Shown in pieces: positions 25,422-38,043 of a stretch of DNA of 64,000 bases. Position numbers and translations under genes: made by a program. Location: NCBI GenBank assembly GCA_946811695.1, contig OX328125.1, forward strand, positions 101,728,533 to 101,792,532. Direction: 5' to 3'. The number at the start of each line of letters is the position of its first letter. Position 1 is the stretch's first letter. Below the pieces are notes generated by a model. The model did no database searches and was not told where the DNA came from. It was given only the letters and a program-made list of their open reading frames with translations. This DNA comes from Gonocerus acuteangulatus. Its lineage: Eukaryota; Arthropoda; Insecta; Hemiptera; Coreidae.

Positions 25422-28400
25422 TGACCATATGCTTGGTGAATATTAGATTAATGTAAGTTACATCTCTATAAAATATTGACGTAAACAACAATATGACAAT
25501 TTTAACCCCTTCAGTTCCCTTGTCCAGCCGGCTGGACATAACTTCTTTACTTTGTATCACACCGCCTATGGCCGTTAGATGTTTACTACCACTTTGGTTT
25601 GAAGCTCTATGTATTTTTCTTCCACTTGACATCTAATATAAAATGATTCCATTCGATTTTGAAAGGTTATGTGTAAAATCTTCTCTGCTCCTCCACGGGC
25701 AGTCACGGATTCTAAAAGTTATTGACTTTTCTTTACATATTTAGTCCAAATGGTTTCTTTTTAGTGAATAAAACTCCTCCGAATTTAATATACATGATCT
25801 TTTTAAAGGTTGGAAGTTCAATTTTATCAATAAAGTTTGTAATAAGGTGTCTACGAATTTTTGAAAATCCTTGTCCAGTATACTGTACATGGGAAGTCAA
25901 CCCTCATATTTGATGTAACAATATTTTTTATCTATTTTTCAAATATTTACTGTTATATTTTGTTTGTTTTATGTTGTCAGAATTGTTTTTTTGAGTACCA
26001 TAATAATCAATAACATTTTCTGAATGGTATGGGCTAGAAGGCGCCCATACCATTCAAAAATATCATCTGTCGGTTCACATGATTTTCAAAAAATATATTC
26101 TTAGTAGTTTTATGTTTTGTTTTTTTAAATAATCAAATATCTCTTTTGAAACTAGACTGTAAATATTTCAATTTCATTAATTTTCATTATTACTGTGCGC
26201 TGACAACAATTTCATGTCTAAAATTCTAATCTATTTTTACAATATCTTATTATATTTGAGCTTTTACAATAATATTTACTAATAATTTTTCAAATTTATT
26301 TTTTATGAATTAATTTATTTTAAATTGTTAATAAATTACTGCTTTAAATTTATATTTTTTTAACATTTCGAAATTTTGAATTTCAGTTTTCATTCACAAA
26401 TCGCATTACTTGAAAACCTATGTCCAGTATACTGGACATTACATAACTCATGTCAGGTAAACCATAAAATTCTGAAAAAAATCAGGAATCTTTACAAGAG
26501 CAATACACAACTATGGCAGGAAAATAAAAATTTTTTATCAAGAAATAAAAATTCGGACCTGAAGGGGTTAACATGAAAATTGATATTGTTATTATGAATT
26601 AGTAACCAAGGAGCATTATATGCATTATCTCCGCATACTCATAAAATGTTAATTACAAGGGAAAGTATAAAAACTATCACTAGCATGTGTGACCTCTATC
26701 TTTAAATGATTATTACATAAGTTGTAATTTAAACTAAGTTTTGTCATTTTACAAGAACCAACAAAAATACTAATAAAAACTTCACATATTTTCAGTATGG
26801 TGACGTTGATACAGTAGTAGTATCTCAGAAGAAAAAGGGAAGTGCCCTTGTGGAGTTTGTGAAAGCTGATGCAGCTGTGAGTATCACTGAAATATTCTGT
26901 CTGTTCAATAGATTTGTTATTGTTTAATAATTTTTGTGTGCCAAACCAATTAGGATTTGCTTTATTTACAGAAAATTAAATACATTTATTAGCTGAGACT
27001 GGGGTGAGTCAGGTCTCTTGGTATATTGTATTCCCTTTTATTATATAAAATACATAGTTTATTAGATAATAAATAGATATAAAATATATTTTATGTTTTT
27101 GGTATGTGAATATATCGCACTAGTATTTCTAAAGTGACACAACTGAAAATAAAACTCAACTGAAAATGTGACTGTCTTGCCTATGTAGAGGGCTTAGCAT
27201 TAAGACAGGAAGGGCGACACAAGTGCCCTCTGGTGTACAAACTCTGCAGCTATGTACATACAGTTTTGATGGTTGATAAAGAGATATTTACCATGTCTTT
27301 CATAGTCATAACTATAACGGTGTGAATAAAACCGATTTTTGAGTTGTTTCACTTTAGAAGTACAAGTGTGATATATTAATATATGTATTATGTAAAATAG
27401 AGTTTATATTTTTGCTATGAGAAAATATATTTTGTATAAAATATGCGGAGGTCCGATTTATCCAGGTCCAATTTATTCTGGTTTCAAGGAAAATGAAAAA
27501 ACTAGAATTTTGGGTTTGGATATTCCAAAAAAATGGATTGAATTAAAAAAAAATCAAATGTTTGACATTCGTTGAAACTAAGATACCTTTGTTACAGTTG
27601 AAGTACAGGAAGTATGAAAAAAATATATTTCTTATATATATGTATATGTTCTTCAGAAATGTGGGTTTCCTCCATTGAAGGGAAAGTATTTTGAGAAAAA
27701 TATTTACCGATCATAGCTTTTGATGTCTTAACGAGATATAAGGATTGTATGGAAACCTATTGAAATCATGACAATTCCTGCTTGTTAAACTCTTTCTTCC
27801 TTGGAAGGGCTGCTGTATTAGCTTTTAAGATATTAGATGTTTATATATTTTCACTGGCCTCTGCTATAATCAGGGTTAGAAAGAACCTAGTATGAGTATA
27901 TAAAACTTCTATAATTGAAATTTTATGATTTTATTAAAAAAAAATCAAACAGTATTAAATAATTTGTCGCCAGGAGAAAAAAAGTTTGCATACCTAAAAT
28001 ACAAAAATCTGAGTTTTTCAAAATTTGTTTATCACAATGATTCCAAATTTTGGGTGTGTCGGGGTTTAATATATTAGAATATAATTCTAAGAGGATGATT
28101 CATTTTTTCTATTTTTTAAGTCGATTGGTTCAATTGCCCCGACTATTCTAAACTTATCCCAAAAAATGTAATCTATCGATTGGTGCAGATGAAGCTGGTA
28201 CTGAATGTGAAGAGAAAAAAACTGACCAATTCAAGATGGAAATTTTGAATTCTTTCCACACTTATTTGCCATAATCTGCCACTATTTTTGAGAAGAGCAT
28301 TTCTCAATGACATTCTCATATCACAAAACCTGAAAAATTGACTTTGTTTTATTTTATTTTCTGAGTCAGAAAGATTTAGGTAACATGACCCTTTGCCTTG

Positions 28401-30306
28401 TTTCTCTGGCTCGCCTTTAGTTCTCTCACAGTTTCAAGTTAAAGTGAATAGCACCATAATCTATGAAAAATTCAATGTCCGATTTCAAGGGCGAATCCCG
28501 GGTCCGAAATTCCTAGTATTTTGTTACCAATAAATCACTCATTTAAATTAAAATTAAAAATCGAATTTTAATTGCATACTGTAAAATGGGGTCACATTAG
28601 TGCAGTGTGGTGAAATTGATACAAACATATACCTCTTATATATGTTTATATATTTATCTGAGAGCGAACAGAGAAATATATAGGTACTATGTGTTACCCG
28701 GCATGCCATGCTACACCTACTTTCTGCATCTAGAAAAGCAAAAATAAATTTGAAACCAAAAAAGTAATATTAAAATCTAATAATGCAAATCTGTAACTAT
28801 TTGGTTTCAAATAGTTTCAAACCTGTGACCTCCTAACTGTGAGTCCTTGAAGATTTTAACCTCGCCTATGACTCTCCCCGAATCAAGACCTACATGTGTG
28901 CCAAGTTTGATCAAAATCGGTCAAATGGTATGGATTTGTATAAGGAACTAACAGACACGTGATTTTTATATATATAGATATACTAGGTGTTACCCAGTGT
29001 GCCATGCTACACCTACTTTCTGCCTATGACTCTCCCCGTATCAAGATCTACCTGTATACCAAGTTACGTCAAAATCGGTCAAACGGTTTTAATTTGTTTA
29101 TATCTGTCTAGTAATTCATAATGCAGCCGGCAGAGGCCAGCACCACAGCAATTCATAAAACAGCCGACAGAGGCCAGCAGCATAGCCTGCGAGTAGATAG
29201 CTCTTATCAAAGAAAGGCCAGCGCTCTTTAGTTAGACAGTGACTGTTGATGTAAAATTGAAATAAACTGCATTACATGATTATATAATGTTGTAAAGTCA
29301 TCAATGTGTTTGAGTTATTCTAATTATCAAGAACATCAACAAATAAATTTGATACATTATTCAAAATGGCCGTCAGAATCTGAATAGTTCAGTGTAGCCA
29401 ATTTTTCTTGAACAAAACTTTTGACCTTTTGACCAAATTTTTAAATTTGACTATTTTGACCTAGCCTAGATTTCCCGTATCAAGACCTAACTGTGTGCCA
29501 AGTTTGGTCTAAATCTGTCAAACGGTGTAGATTTGTAAACGGAACAAACAGACAGACAAGTGATATTTATATATATACTAGCTGAATACCCGTGCTTCGT
29601 CACGGCAGATAAGTAGTTATTTTATTGCGTTAAATAATGTTTCATTAAAATTACGTTACCATACAATTCTATGAAGTTTATTACAGCACGGTTCCCGTCA
29701 TACTATATTTTATTCAATGGGCGTTAAAATTTAAAAGTTTATGTTTCCAAGAAGTCCATATGGTAACACCCAATATATTTACGAGTATTACCAAGGTTAT
29801 AGGCGAGGAGGCTGTGCAAGGGTTCCGGATATTATTACCTCTCCTGGAAAACCTAAGGATATGCCATACATCACGGTTTGACCGGGACTGTCCCGGTATT
29901 TTGCAATTGTTTCGGTGTCCCGCCCGATTTTATCAATGTCCCGGAAAAGGCTGTAAGATGTAAAAAGTAATGAATTCATGTTTATAAGAATCTTTTTTAA
30001 ATCGGTTACTTTTCTACAATCAACATTTTTACTACTGCTCACAGTGTCAAAGAAATGAGAAGTAATCTAACTGTAAAACGCTGGAACTACCTGCACAGCG
30101 CTGCCAGCTGCCAGACACTACTATTTGGCTGAGAGATTGTTTTAAGAAAACCAAGTAGCAAAAAAAGTTCCGTTCTTATTTTTAAGGTTTGGGTAGACTA
30201 ACAGTTTAGGATTCCCCCTTCCCGTTAGTTGCTAGGCTTAAAACTCACCAAACATTTTGCTTATAATTTGTACTCTTGGAGCAAATGACCTAGATGTAGA
30301 TGCGCC

Positions 30307-30378
<72 letters not shown>

Positions 30379-32035
30379 TACTCTTTTTATCCCCCCTCCC
30401 TGGTATGCCCATCCCATATTAATGTGTCCCGGTTTAACTCTCCAAAAATATGGCAAGTCAATCTGACGGGGACAGGCAGAAAAGAAACGCAATTAAAAAT
30501 TAAAACGCTATGAGAGACAGTTAATTTCTAGTAATTCAAGGTCTGCCATCATAGTTGAAATTAACCTCAATTAGAAATAATACTATGAGATAGATAATGT
30601 AAGGTAACAGCTGTTCTTTATCGTCCTAGCAACGCAGGCTGCCTAGGCTTGCCTTCTCTAACCAACTCAAACTTTAAATCCCCCTAAAAATGCTTAAAAA
30701 TTCGAATATCAAAAAATCCTTTCTTAGCGAGTGCCTACGTTATATAGGGAGTGTCCATGCAAAATTTCAAAATTTTCTGTCGAGCGGTTTGGGCTGGGCG
30801 TTGATAGATGAGTGAGTGAGTGAGTGAGTGAGTGAGTGAGTGAGTGAGTGGTATTTGACAAATATATAGTAGATAGATTTGTCTGTTTATACTCTTTGGA
30901 CAAAGTTTGACTCGTTGGTATCAGATAAATGAAACTATCCTTGCAGTACAGGTTTTTACCAATTTCACCACACTGTACTCATGTAACCCCATTTTACAGC
31001 ACTTTTTCAATCATGTTTATGGATCAGCATTCCATAGAATAAACATTCACCTCTGATATCCTGAAGCACTATGGGTACATACAATAAGACTCGAATGCCT
31101 TAAAATCTAAGAAAATATTCCTTAAATACTTCTACTTTTCATAGTCCAATCTTCAACAGTCTTGGGCCTATTTTTCTTACTAATTTTTTTATCTGTTTTT
31201 TATAGATTAAAGCACTCCAGCTGGAGAAAGGTCTAGCCGAGAATCCTCTAGTCCTGACCTGGTTGACTGGCGAACCTCCGAATGTCTACAGGAAATCAGT
31301 CTTTGATACAAACTGGTTTGTCAGGTCGAATACTAAACCTTCACGAGACATGCCTGGGAGATTTAACCTCTTCCCATCCACCCCTCAAACATCGTTCCCT
31401 GCTTATCAGCCTCGCCCATCCCCAAACCTACCCAAGGTACTATATATTTAAATATTTATTTGTTTTTATGCTATTTCAGTTAGTATTATTGTTGTCCTTA
31501 ATAAGAGATAATTTTGCCAAGTAGTTAGAAATAGTGATTTTGCCGAAATAAAGTAATGAATAGTACTTATTTATTCACTGGGATGAAATACCGGTTAAAA
31601 TATCTATACTGCTTTTCAACTTCTGATTTAAAAAAAATAGTTTAAGGGATAGCAGCACTCTGGCAACTTGAAGCAAAATGTGCATCTTTGACAATTTATT
31701 TAGAAACTATGTATAAAAAAAAAGTCTTTAAATCAAAAAAAAAAAAAAAAAAAAAAATCAGAAGAGCCAAGTAGAAAATTTCACAAATCATAACCCATAA
31801 ATCACGAAAATAAAAGAGTGAATAAATATGTAACCAATTTGTTGAAAACATTATTACGTATTCAGTAAATTTAAATGAGAAGAAGACCCTCCACTGATTT
31901 AATTTCTTTCAGGCCAAAGTTTACGACCAGAGTGACGCAGATGAAGATTTTGAGCTTCATGTCCTACGGAAGATGAAGGAAGCTGAGGAGAACAAAAGAA
32001 AAGCTTCAGATTCAAATGAAACTCCAGTGTTATGA
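21184..32035 (+). CDS. DNAJC17: DnaJ homolog subfamily C member 17, seven exons, complete
   Basis: Exons: 21184-21261, 21390-21518, 23895-24062, 24158-24367, 26796-26876, 31206-31436, 31913-32035. All introns are GT-AG and all junctions phase 0, giving 339 residues (the human protein is 304). Residues about 9-72 form a J domain with the HPD motif (KCHPDKNP), which stimulates Hsp70 ATPase. A charged coiled coil follows (about 73-150; [31 protein letters not shown]). An RRM spans about 165-245 ([34 protein letters not shown]). This J-coiled coil-RRM order is diagnostic. The vertebrate protein is nuclear and linked to pre-mRNA splicing. The Pro/Ser-rich insert at about 255-300 is longer than usual. 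The start lies in AAAATGG. AATAAA at 32320-32325 fits polyadenylation. Introns 2, 4 and 5 are enlarged by mobile elements. Confidence 0.95.
22135..22195 (-). repeat. SINE (tRNA-Leu/Ser type) tail scrap
   Basis: Short match to the TTTTAACGTCCATTATTATTAACTA block of that SINE family, within DNAJC17 intron 2. Confidence 0.4.
22868..23745 (+). repeat. HINE-2-related copy with minisatellite units, DNAJC17 intron 2
   Basis: Contains the TTTTTTCGTCACGGAACTTGG block and two G-run units (GGGGGGTTTACTCCGGACCC near 23180 and again near 23325) as in HINE-2, flanked by two copies of a segment starting ATAATAAAATTCTAATG (22876 and 23385). It ends with a degenerate CACGAGTTTGTCTGC-type stretch. No ORF. Confidence 0.45.
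24746..25276. mobile_element. Fold-back MITE with 8-bp target duplication TTAGGCTG
   Basis: Arms of about 160 bp begin GGTAATTCTGAGC and end with its complement; arm identity is high. The octamer TTAGGCTG flanks both ends (24738-24745 and 25277-25284). The inner-arm sequence (CACTAAAGTTGACTGTTATA) is shared with the element at 18840-19940. It lies in DNAJC17 intron 4. No coding capacity. Confidence 0.85.
25363..25419 (-). repeat. Poly(T) tract with adjacent hammerhead-like phrase
   Basis: A long T run following GAATAAATAATTTTAC. Just upstream, CTGAAGAGGCGAGAAAC at about 25310-25327 resembles a hammerhead core but has almost no stem II, so I do not call a ribozyme. Confidence 0.5.
25506..26567. 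mobile_element. piggyBac-like MITE in DNAJC17 intron 4
   Basis: Flanked by TTAA on both sides (25502-25505 and 26568-26571) with inverted ends CCCCTTCAG and CTGAAGGGG. Palindromic sub-terminal motifs of the TGTCCAGTATACTGGACAT type recur near 25527, 25874 and 26423. A perfect 14-bp-arm hairpin (TGAATGGTATGGGC, loop 8) sits at 26021-26056, almost exactly at the element's midpoint. No transposase ORF. Confidence 0.75.
28660..29580. repeat. Degenerate interspersed repeats in DNAJC17 intron 5
   Basis: Two related copies of a GTGTTACCC..GCCATGCTACACC unit (28690 and 28985) and several TGCCAAGTTTGGTCAAAATC..GGTC units in inverted relation to the minisatellite at 47928-48421. The units resemble non-autonomous rolling-circle repeats. 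A further repeat begins at about 29578 (CTAGCTGAATACCCGTGCTTCG). Confidence 0.4.
30278..30375 (+). repeat. Tail-only SINE insertion with long poly(A)
   Basis: Only about 31 bases of SINE tail (ATGACCTAGATGTAGATGCG) followed by about 67 A. The direct repeat TTGTACTCTT at 30268-30277 and 30376-30385 is the target-site duplication. It is the same tail as the SINE at 42200-42381. Confidence 0.8.
30809..30851 (+). repeat. (TGAG)n microsatellite
   Basis: About ten tandem TGAG units at the end of an interspersed repeat in DNAJC17 intron 5. A complementary (ACTC)n tract is at 47613-47645. Confidence 0.85.
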
Positions 32036-32364
32036 CGATATATTTAGATTAGATCAATGTAAAGTGTTAATTATTTTGGATTTAGCACTTTAAGGGAATG
32101 CAGCCGAGACCTTATTTTTAGGACCAATGCTGTTAACAGATCTATTGCATTTGTTTGCTATTTGGAATTTTTAAAATGTTTTATATTGTTTGAATGAGCA
32201 ATAGAGTCAATTATTTTAGTTATTTGATCATAAAAAAGAAGGGAACAATGAAGGAATATGTCTACTGCCTAATAAATAGTGACCCAAATCTCAAGTTTTT
32301 CTTGTTTAGGCAGAAGGTCAATAAATAAAATTCCAAATTAACATAATCATCAATTTAGTATTTA

Positions 32365-32530
32365 TTTATTTAAATGTTAACATCAATTTATTATTTATTT
32401 ATTTTAAATTTTAACGTCCATAATAATTAACTAAGAATTTTAGGACGTGTTTTTCAATTTATTATTGGCAACATATTTTAGGACAGGTTGTCTATAGGCT
32501 ACAATCCTTATCAATAGGTTCAGTTTGATG
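32365..32530 (-). repeat. SINE (tRNA-Leu/Ser type) 3' part, internally duplicated
   Basis: Contains TTTTAACGTCCATAATAATT and, again further on, TTTTAGGACAGGTTGTCTATAGGCTAC. Both belong to the family tail seen at 63366-63470. No tRNA head. Confidence 0.55.
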
Positions 32531-32859
32531 GAACAGTTTGAATCCCACATGCGCGAAATTCTGCAGGAATTATTCCTGACAGGTCCGCCATTTGCATTAC
32601 TATTTCAATGAACAACATGCTACGTGAAACTCAATAAAATTGATTATGTCTCGTTTAGAACTTGGGAAGGCTTTGAGAGTTCAGGCAAGGGAGATAGTGT
32701 TTAATGTTTGTCAATACTTATCCAAAGCTAAGGCTGAAAACAATTTATACTAAGGTTAAGTGGAGGGAAACGAGCGTGGCATTTATTCCCGGTAGAAAAT
32801 TGGCGGTAAAAATTCTCTGTCATAATTTGATCACTATGAAATTTAAATTTATTTTTTTT

Positions 32860-33157
32860 ATTAAATGTTGTTATGTTAAAATTATTCTTCAAAATATAGG
32901 TCACAATTGTCAATTACTTTGTAATCCATCTTTCTCCCATAATTTGAATTTCCTGGTTATATCTGAGGTAAAAATCTGCTTACATCCTTATTTGAAATAT
33001 TTTTTTTGGAATGCCGAACTTTCAAAAAATGGGTCATTCATTAGAAATGACCATAGTCAGACAGTGAAGTATTAGAGCTGTATGGAGGGTGAGTCAAAAT
33101 TCTCCATTTCTGACAAATCCCCTTCGACTATACCTGAACAATAAGCAGGAAAATTAC
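32860..33157 (+). repeat. 298-bp direct repeat, copy 1
   Basis: Matches 34075-34372 at a constant offset of 1215 bases with a single difference that I can see (C at 33139 against A). It is preceded by 8 T. The ORF across it (32704-33075) has no family features. Confidence 0.85.
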
Positions 33158-34041
33158 GTAGCTTTGGCTAAGTATTGATAAATATTAAACACTAACTCCC
33201 TTTTCTAACCTCACAAAATGTTCCCTAGTCTTAAGCAAGACATAATCAGTTTTTATAGTGATTCACGTTAAGCGTTTGATCATTTAGAGGCTTTGCGAAT
33301 TGCGGAACAGAATGATAAATCAAAAATTTCTTATTCCTAATTAGTGTAACACCTCTTTTGCTGTAAAGTAACATAGACCATTTTGTCTGTCAAACTATTA
33401 TGGCAGTGGTTTCTGGATTTATTTACTCTAGGTTGAACAATATTGTAAAAATGTAACATTTAACACTGCAATTGTAGGAAATTGTACTGTAAATCATAAA
33501 AACATATGTTAATACTTTCCTTACATATTTATTTGCAGGTAATAATTGGTTGGACCAGTGGAAAATTTCCTAATTAAATTTTTTGTTTAGAAGGTCTGGG
33601 GTGGCATGAATCCAGTACTTTAATTATCAATTGAAAAATAACTATCTTATGAGTGAAATCCCAAATAATTGCCAAAATTTAGCTAAAAATCTAATTCAGT
33701 TTTTGAAAGCCAAGGTTTTTTACTCTGATAAGGGGGATATAATTTTTCAAGGTAGAAAGGAATGAAAATTCCATTAAAATAGTAATAATTTACTTGATAT
33801 TGATAGCTTGCTTTTAGAAAATTTGAGACAAACGATTCAATTAACATTTTTAAAGAAAAAAAAAATGATTAATTTAATGAACTATATGTGCACTCAGTAT
33901 AAACATTTTGTCCGATTTTGATGGCATGGTGAGCTTTAGGGTAATTGATAGCAATAAAATTAGCTGGGCCTCAAAGCCTTTGCTTATTCCCAATAGTTAT
34001 TCTTACCATTTCTAGGTTGCTAAATAAGTCTTTGTGCATAA

Positions 34042-34074
<33 letters not shown>
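33158..34074. other. Spacer between the 298-bp direct repeats
   Basis: AT-rich, no ORF or recognised motif. It ends in a run of about 30 T at 34044-34074, directly before repeat copy 2. Confidence 0.5.
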
Positions 34075-34076
<2 letters not shown>

Positions 34077-34372
34077 TAAATGTTGTTATGTTAAAATTAT
34101 TCTTCAAAATATAGGTCACAATTGTCAATTACTTTGTAATCCATCTTTCTCCCATAATTTGAATTTCCTGGTTATATCTGAGGTAAAAATCTGCTTACAT
34201 CCTTATTTGAAATATTTTTTTTGGAATGCCGAACTTTCAAAAAATGGGTCATTCATTAGAAATGACCATAGTCAGACAGTGAAGTATTAGAGCTGTATGG
34301 AGGGTGAGTCAAAATTCTCCATTTCTGACAAATCCCCTTCGACTATACCTGAAAAATAAGCAGGAAAATTAC
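34075..34372 (+). repeat. 298-bp direct repeat, copy 2
   Basis: Near-identical to copy 1 at 32860-33157. The pair could be a partial tandem duplication, terminal repeats of an unrecognised element (the ends are not TG..CA), or an assembly artefact. Confidence 0.85.
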
Positions 34373-36426
34373 TTTGTAGAAATAATGCTTTATTCAGATT
34401 TGCCATAGCAGGGTAATTCTCCTTTAAAACTCCATATATTTTTTAAGTTTATTCGCAGAACAGTTAAGCATTAATAGCTCTGCCATTTGGAACCACCTCA
34501 AAGTGCTAATACCCTCCTCAGGAAGCATAAACGTTTTTCCAAATCAATCTTGGCAAACCTAAGCCTCTTGGCCATGCCCTCTGTTTAAATGTTTTTAAAT
34601 ATTCAATTTTCATCATTCATTACAATTCATTCCCAAAATCCATTATCTTTTGGATTTGGAAGAAAACATTTACAGATATCAACTCATTCAGCCTGCTTCG
34701 ATGTCAAATCATGAGGATCCAGTATAGTTTTTATATTTTGGACATTAGGCTTTTTTTAAATCGGGCTTAGTTTAGCATTTGAAACTCTCATTTCAGGAAT
34801 AATCTTCGATTGATTGCATAGAATCCTGGCTGATAGATTCAAGTAATTCAGCATCATTTGATCAGGCAATTCAGCAGCTTTTGACTTGATCTAAGATTAT
34901 TTTAAAGCCGTTTTTTCGAACCGTCTCAACCAAAACACTGCTTTGTTATAATGTATCACATTTTCACTTTACATTATTCAAATGTCCTCAGCAGCTGCCT
35001 TTTTTTCAGTATTGCCTCAGAAGACTAGGAATATCAGTTTTTTCCTTCAACGTTTTCACTAATTGTTTTATAGCAGAATAGAAGGTAAAGGCAGTTCGTA
35101 TGCAGGATTAAATAAAGGGTTCATAGAAGTAAACAACAAAATATGCATTGTTGACAAGAGTTAAATAAGGAATAAAATGGAGATTTTATTGTCTTCTTAA
35201 AGATTTTCGAAGGAAATTTCTGAGGTTTCAATTATTTAACACATCTTCACCTCAACCATATTTATTTATTGTGTATTTTTTTTTTTTTTAATATATTTTT
35301 TAACGTTTAGACCTCAGGGCCATCCTCATAAAAATAGAAGAAAAAGACAAATTTCATTATCATAATTTTCAATAAAAATCCCCCTTTATTTTTGCTATGT
35401 AATTACAATAATAACTTCCCAATTAATTTTCTTAAAATTATCATTTAAAGCTAATATTACCTTCTTCAACCTAGCTGTTCCAATTCATTCACCCTGTTTG
35501 CATTGTCGTCAGAAGTTAAATAAGGAATAAAATGGAGTTTTTAATTTCGACATTCTCTTAATGCACAAAGACTTATATTACAACAAGGTAGTTATTAGCC
35601 TTTGCAGTTGTTTTACTGCTACAAAGAAGCGAATATTTATAGAGGACCATTAAAAGCATTTAATGCTTAATTTATATTGGCTCTGATTGTTTGTAGAATA
35701 TTTACAATATATCGATGTAGTGGCCTTAAGAATGTTTTGTCTATTTCTATGAAATAGGCGAATAGTTTGATACTGTAACTTCTTAGAGAAGATTGTTATA
35801 CCAGATAAGTCATAGTGGCGGAGAAATAGAGAGGATTCATACTTACTGCGTAGACGTGTTTTTAAGACATCTTCTTCCTTGATCTTGTGAGAATTGTGTT
35901 TTACTACAGCCATAGACTAAGGAAGAGGAACTGGATCTGAAGAAACTGATTATAAATATATCAAATTTGAAAAATAACGAATGAAAGCTTTACAAAGTTG
36001 ATTTTAAATTAAATTAATGAAAACACAAAAAAAGAAATACTAAATATATGAAATCTACTTATGTCTTTGAAATTTAATATGTAAGATTGTTTTGTTATTA
36101 TTCTAGGCAGTGGAATAGAAAGGGCTTGAGTCTGTTTGTGATAGTCGGCGATTATATTCACGGATGTAAGACTGAAAAGAAAGCAGAAGCTTTCATTCAT
36201 TATTTTTCTAATATTATGTTTTTTTGGTTGGATTTAAGGCGTGTCAACATATATTATGTTTTTATAATCATTGTAACAAAGTTCCATTATATAAAAATTT
36301 CCTCCATAGTTAATAGTGCTTGTAAAATACAGTTTCTCACCTAGGCACCAAAGAACATAGCAGTCATAATGCGTCTAACCAGTGAGCACAAACCTCCGTA
36401 TTTCTAAATCATCTGCCATAAAATTT

Positions 36427-36435
<9 letters not shown>
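34373..36435. other. Unassigned intergenic stretch
   Basis: A short direct repeat (TTAAATAAGGAATAAAATGG at about 35161 and 35517) and a weak inverted match (AAGTCTTTGTGCATAA at 34028 against 35561-35577) hint at an old element. No coding signal. Confidence 0.3.
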
Positions 36436-36437
<2 letters not shown>

Positions 36438-36501
<64 letters not shown>

Positions 36502-36510
36502 CATACATAC
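36438..36510 (+). repeat. (TA)n / (CATA)n microsatellite
   Basis: CA, TA and CATA tandem units in succession. The surrounding ORF is a repeat artefact. Confidence 0.85.
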
Positions 36511-36519
36511 ATATATATC

Positions 36520-37905
36520 ATCACTCAAATTTCACAAACGTGTAAGTCAATTTTCCTAACTTTTCAGGAGAGCAATGAAACTGTAATGATCTGTAACTTG
36601 GAAAAATGCAATTCCCCAAAGATGCGATGCATAAAACCAATAATAATAATAGTAACTTGCAACTTATAAGGATTTCCGACTTAAAATATATTTTCGGTAA
36701 CACTTAAATGAAAAACCTTGTCTGAGAATAGATGAGAGGGATACGCGGTTATGCTCGATCGTTTGAAATCAGTTTGTTTTACGCGGAAGTAATAGTCAAA
36801 TTTAGCGCGTTCTATTGTTGAAGTTTTTTTAAATTATTGCCATCATGTCCGGGAGGTAATAAGGATTCTAAAGATACCAATAACTCAATTTCGCTTTGAC
36901 CTACGTGGTTGTGAAATTTGAACAACGATATATAGCACTCAGTTCCAAGTTGTATCAATTTTATTAGAAATAACATATAGTATATTACAAATGTTTGAAT
37001 TCTTAACTCCATATGCCTCTAGCATTGTTAGATAATTTGATGGAGAGAAAAGGGTCTTCCTCTTCAAAAAGCTTGTTTAATGTAAAATTTTTATATTTGA
37101 GATTTTCCAAATTATGAGTAGGTATTATATACCCCGTAATTATTATTAGTAGACTTTGTAATTTTAGTCTCTGGAGTACTCTTACATCTAAGAGAATAAT
37201 GAAGTTTTCTTGTTAGCGCTAGCTTGCCTTCTCATTGGTGAAAGAAATCCTCTTACAAGAAGATGGCTTACTCCTTTAACTTTAAGATAATTTGTTTTAC
37301 ATCTATCTTCTTATTTTACCTGTATAATTCTGTAGATATTCTATTAGCTGTCTTTGCTATAAACACATTATGAATACAAGAATGCGAACATCTAAAATAT
37401 CCAATATTTCATGTACACAATATATTTTATTGTGTTACTTTTTATGTTTTTTTTATAAAATATGTTTAAATTTTCTGTGTTAAAGGTGTATATATAAGTA
37501 ACTTATTTGTTTACGCCACAATTAATTTCTAAAAAAAATTAAGATACCTTCTAGGTCAAACATTTTTTGCTCAGCTCTAGTATTATTGAAGAAATAACTT
37601 CTTATGTAAATATTGTATAGTGTTATTACATATTTATTAAAGACAACTGTTAATTTCATTAAAAGTCCGAGAGAATATTTGATTACCTGTTATAACCTTA
37701 CTGTTGCTATTTGTTGTTTTAGAACAGTCTTTTCAGGGAGAGATTCAGATGACAACATTTTTGAAAACTGTATATATATATCATAATACACATTTGCAGC
37801 CACAATTTTGAATTTTTGCATTTGAAATTCTAATGGAAAACAATTGGACAAGTTCATAAATCGATTATTAGAAGTGGGGGTTTACCCGTAACTCGCCAGT
37901 CGGAA
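36520..37905. other. Unassigned intergenic stretch
   Basis: AT-rich, no recognised gene or element. Confidence 0.3.
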
Positions 37906-37913
37906 CAACCTTT

Positions 37914-38043
37914 TTAACCCTTTCTGGATGGTGGGCTTCTCCAGCAGCCAGCACAAAGCCGTAACTGGCTGACGGTGGGCTTCTCTAGCAGCCAGCAGAG
38001 AGCCAAGACTGGCTGACTGACGGTGGGCTTCTCCAGCAGCCAC
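37914..38043 (+). repeat. TTAA-flanked tandem repeat (possible piggyBac-like left end)
   Basis: TTAACCCTTTCTGG at 37914 is followed by about 2.5 units of a roughly 45-55-bp repeat whose core is GGTGGGCTTCTCCAGCAGCC (37930, 37973, 38020). The layout matches the ends of the elements at 73 and 25506, but I find no matching right end. Confidence 0.45.

Noticed and set aside
32704..33075. 123-residue ORF in the 298-bp repeat
   Set aside because: No recognisable domain, AT-driven composition, and not conserved as an ORF in the second repeat copy's context.
34373..35640. Decayed mariner-like transposase
   Set aside because: A few suggestive residues on the minus strand, but no catalytic motif or inverted ends that I could defend.
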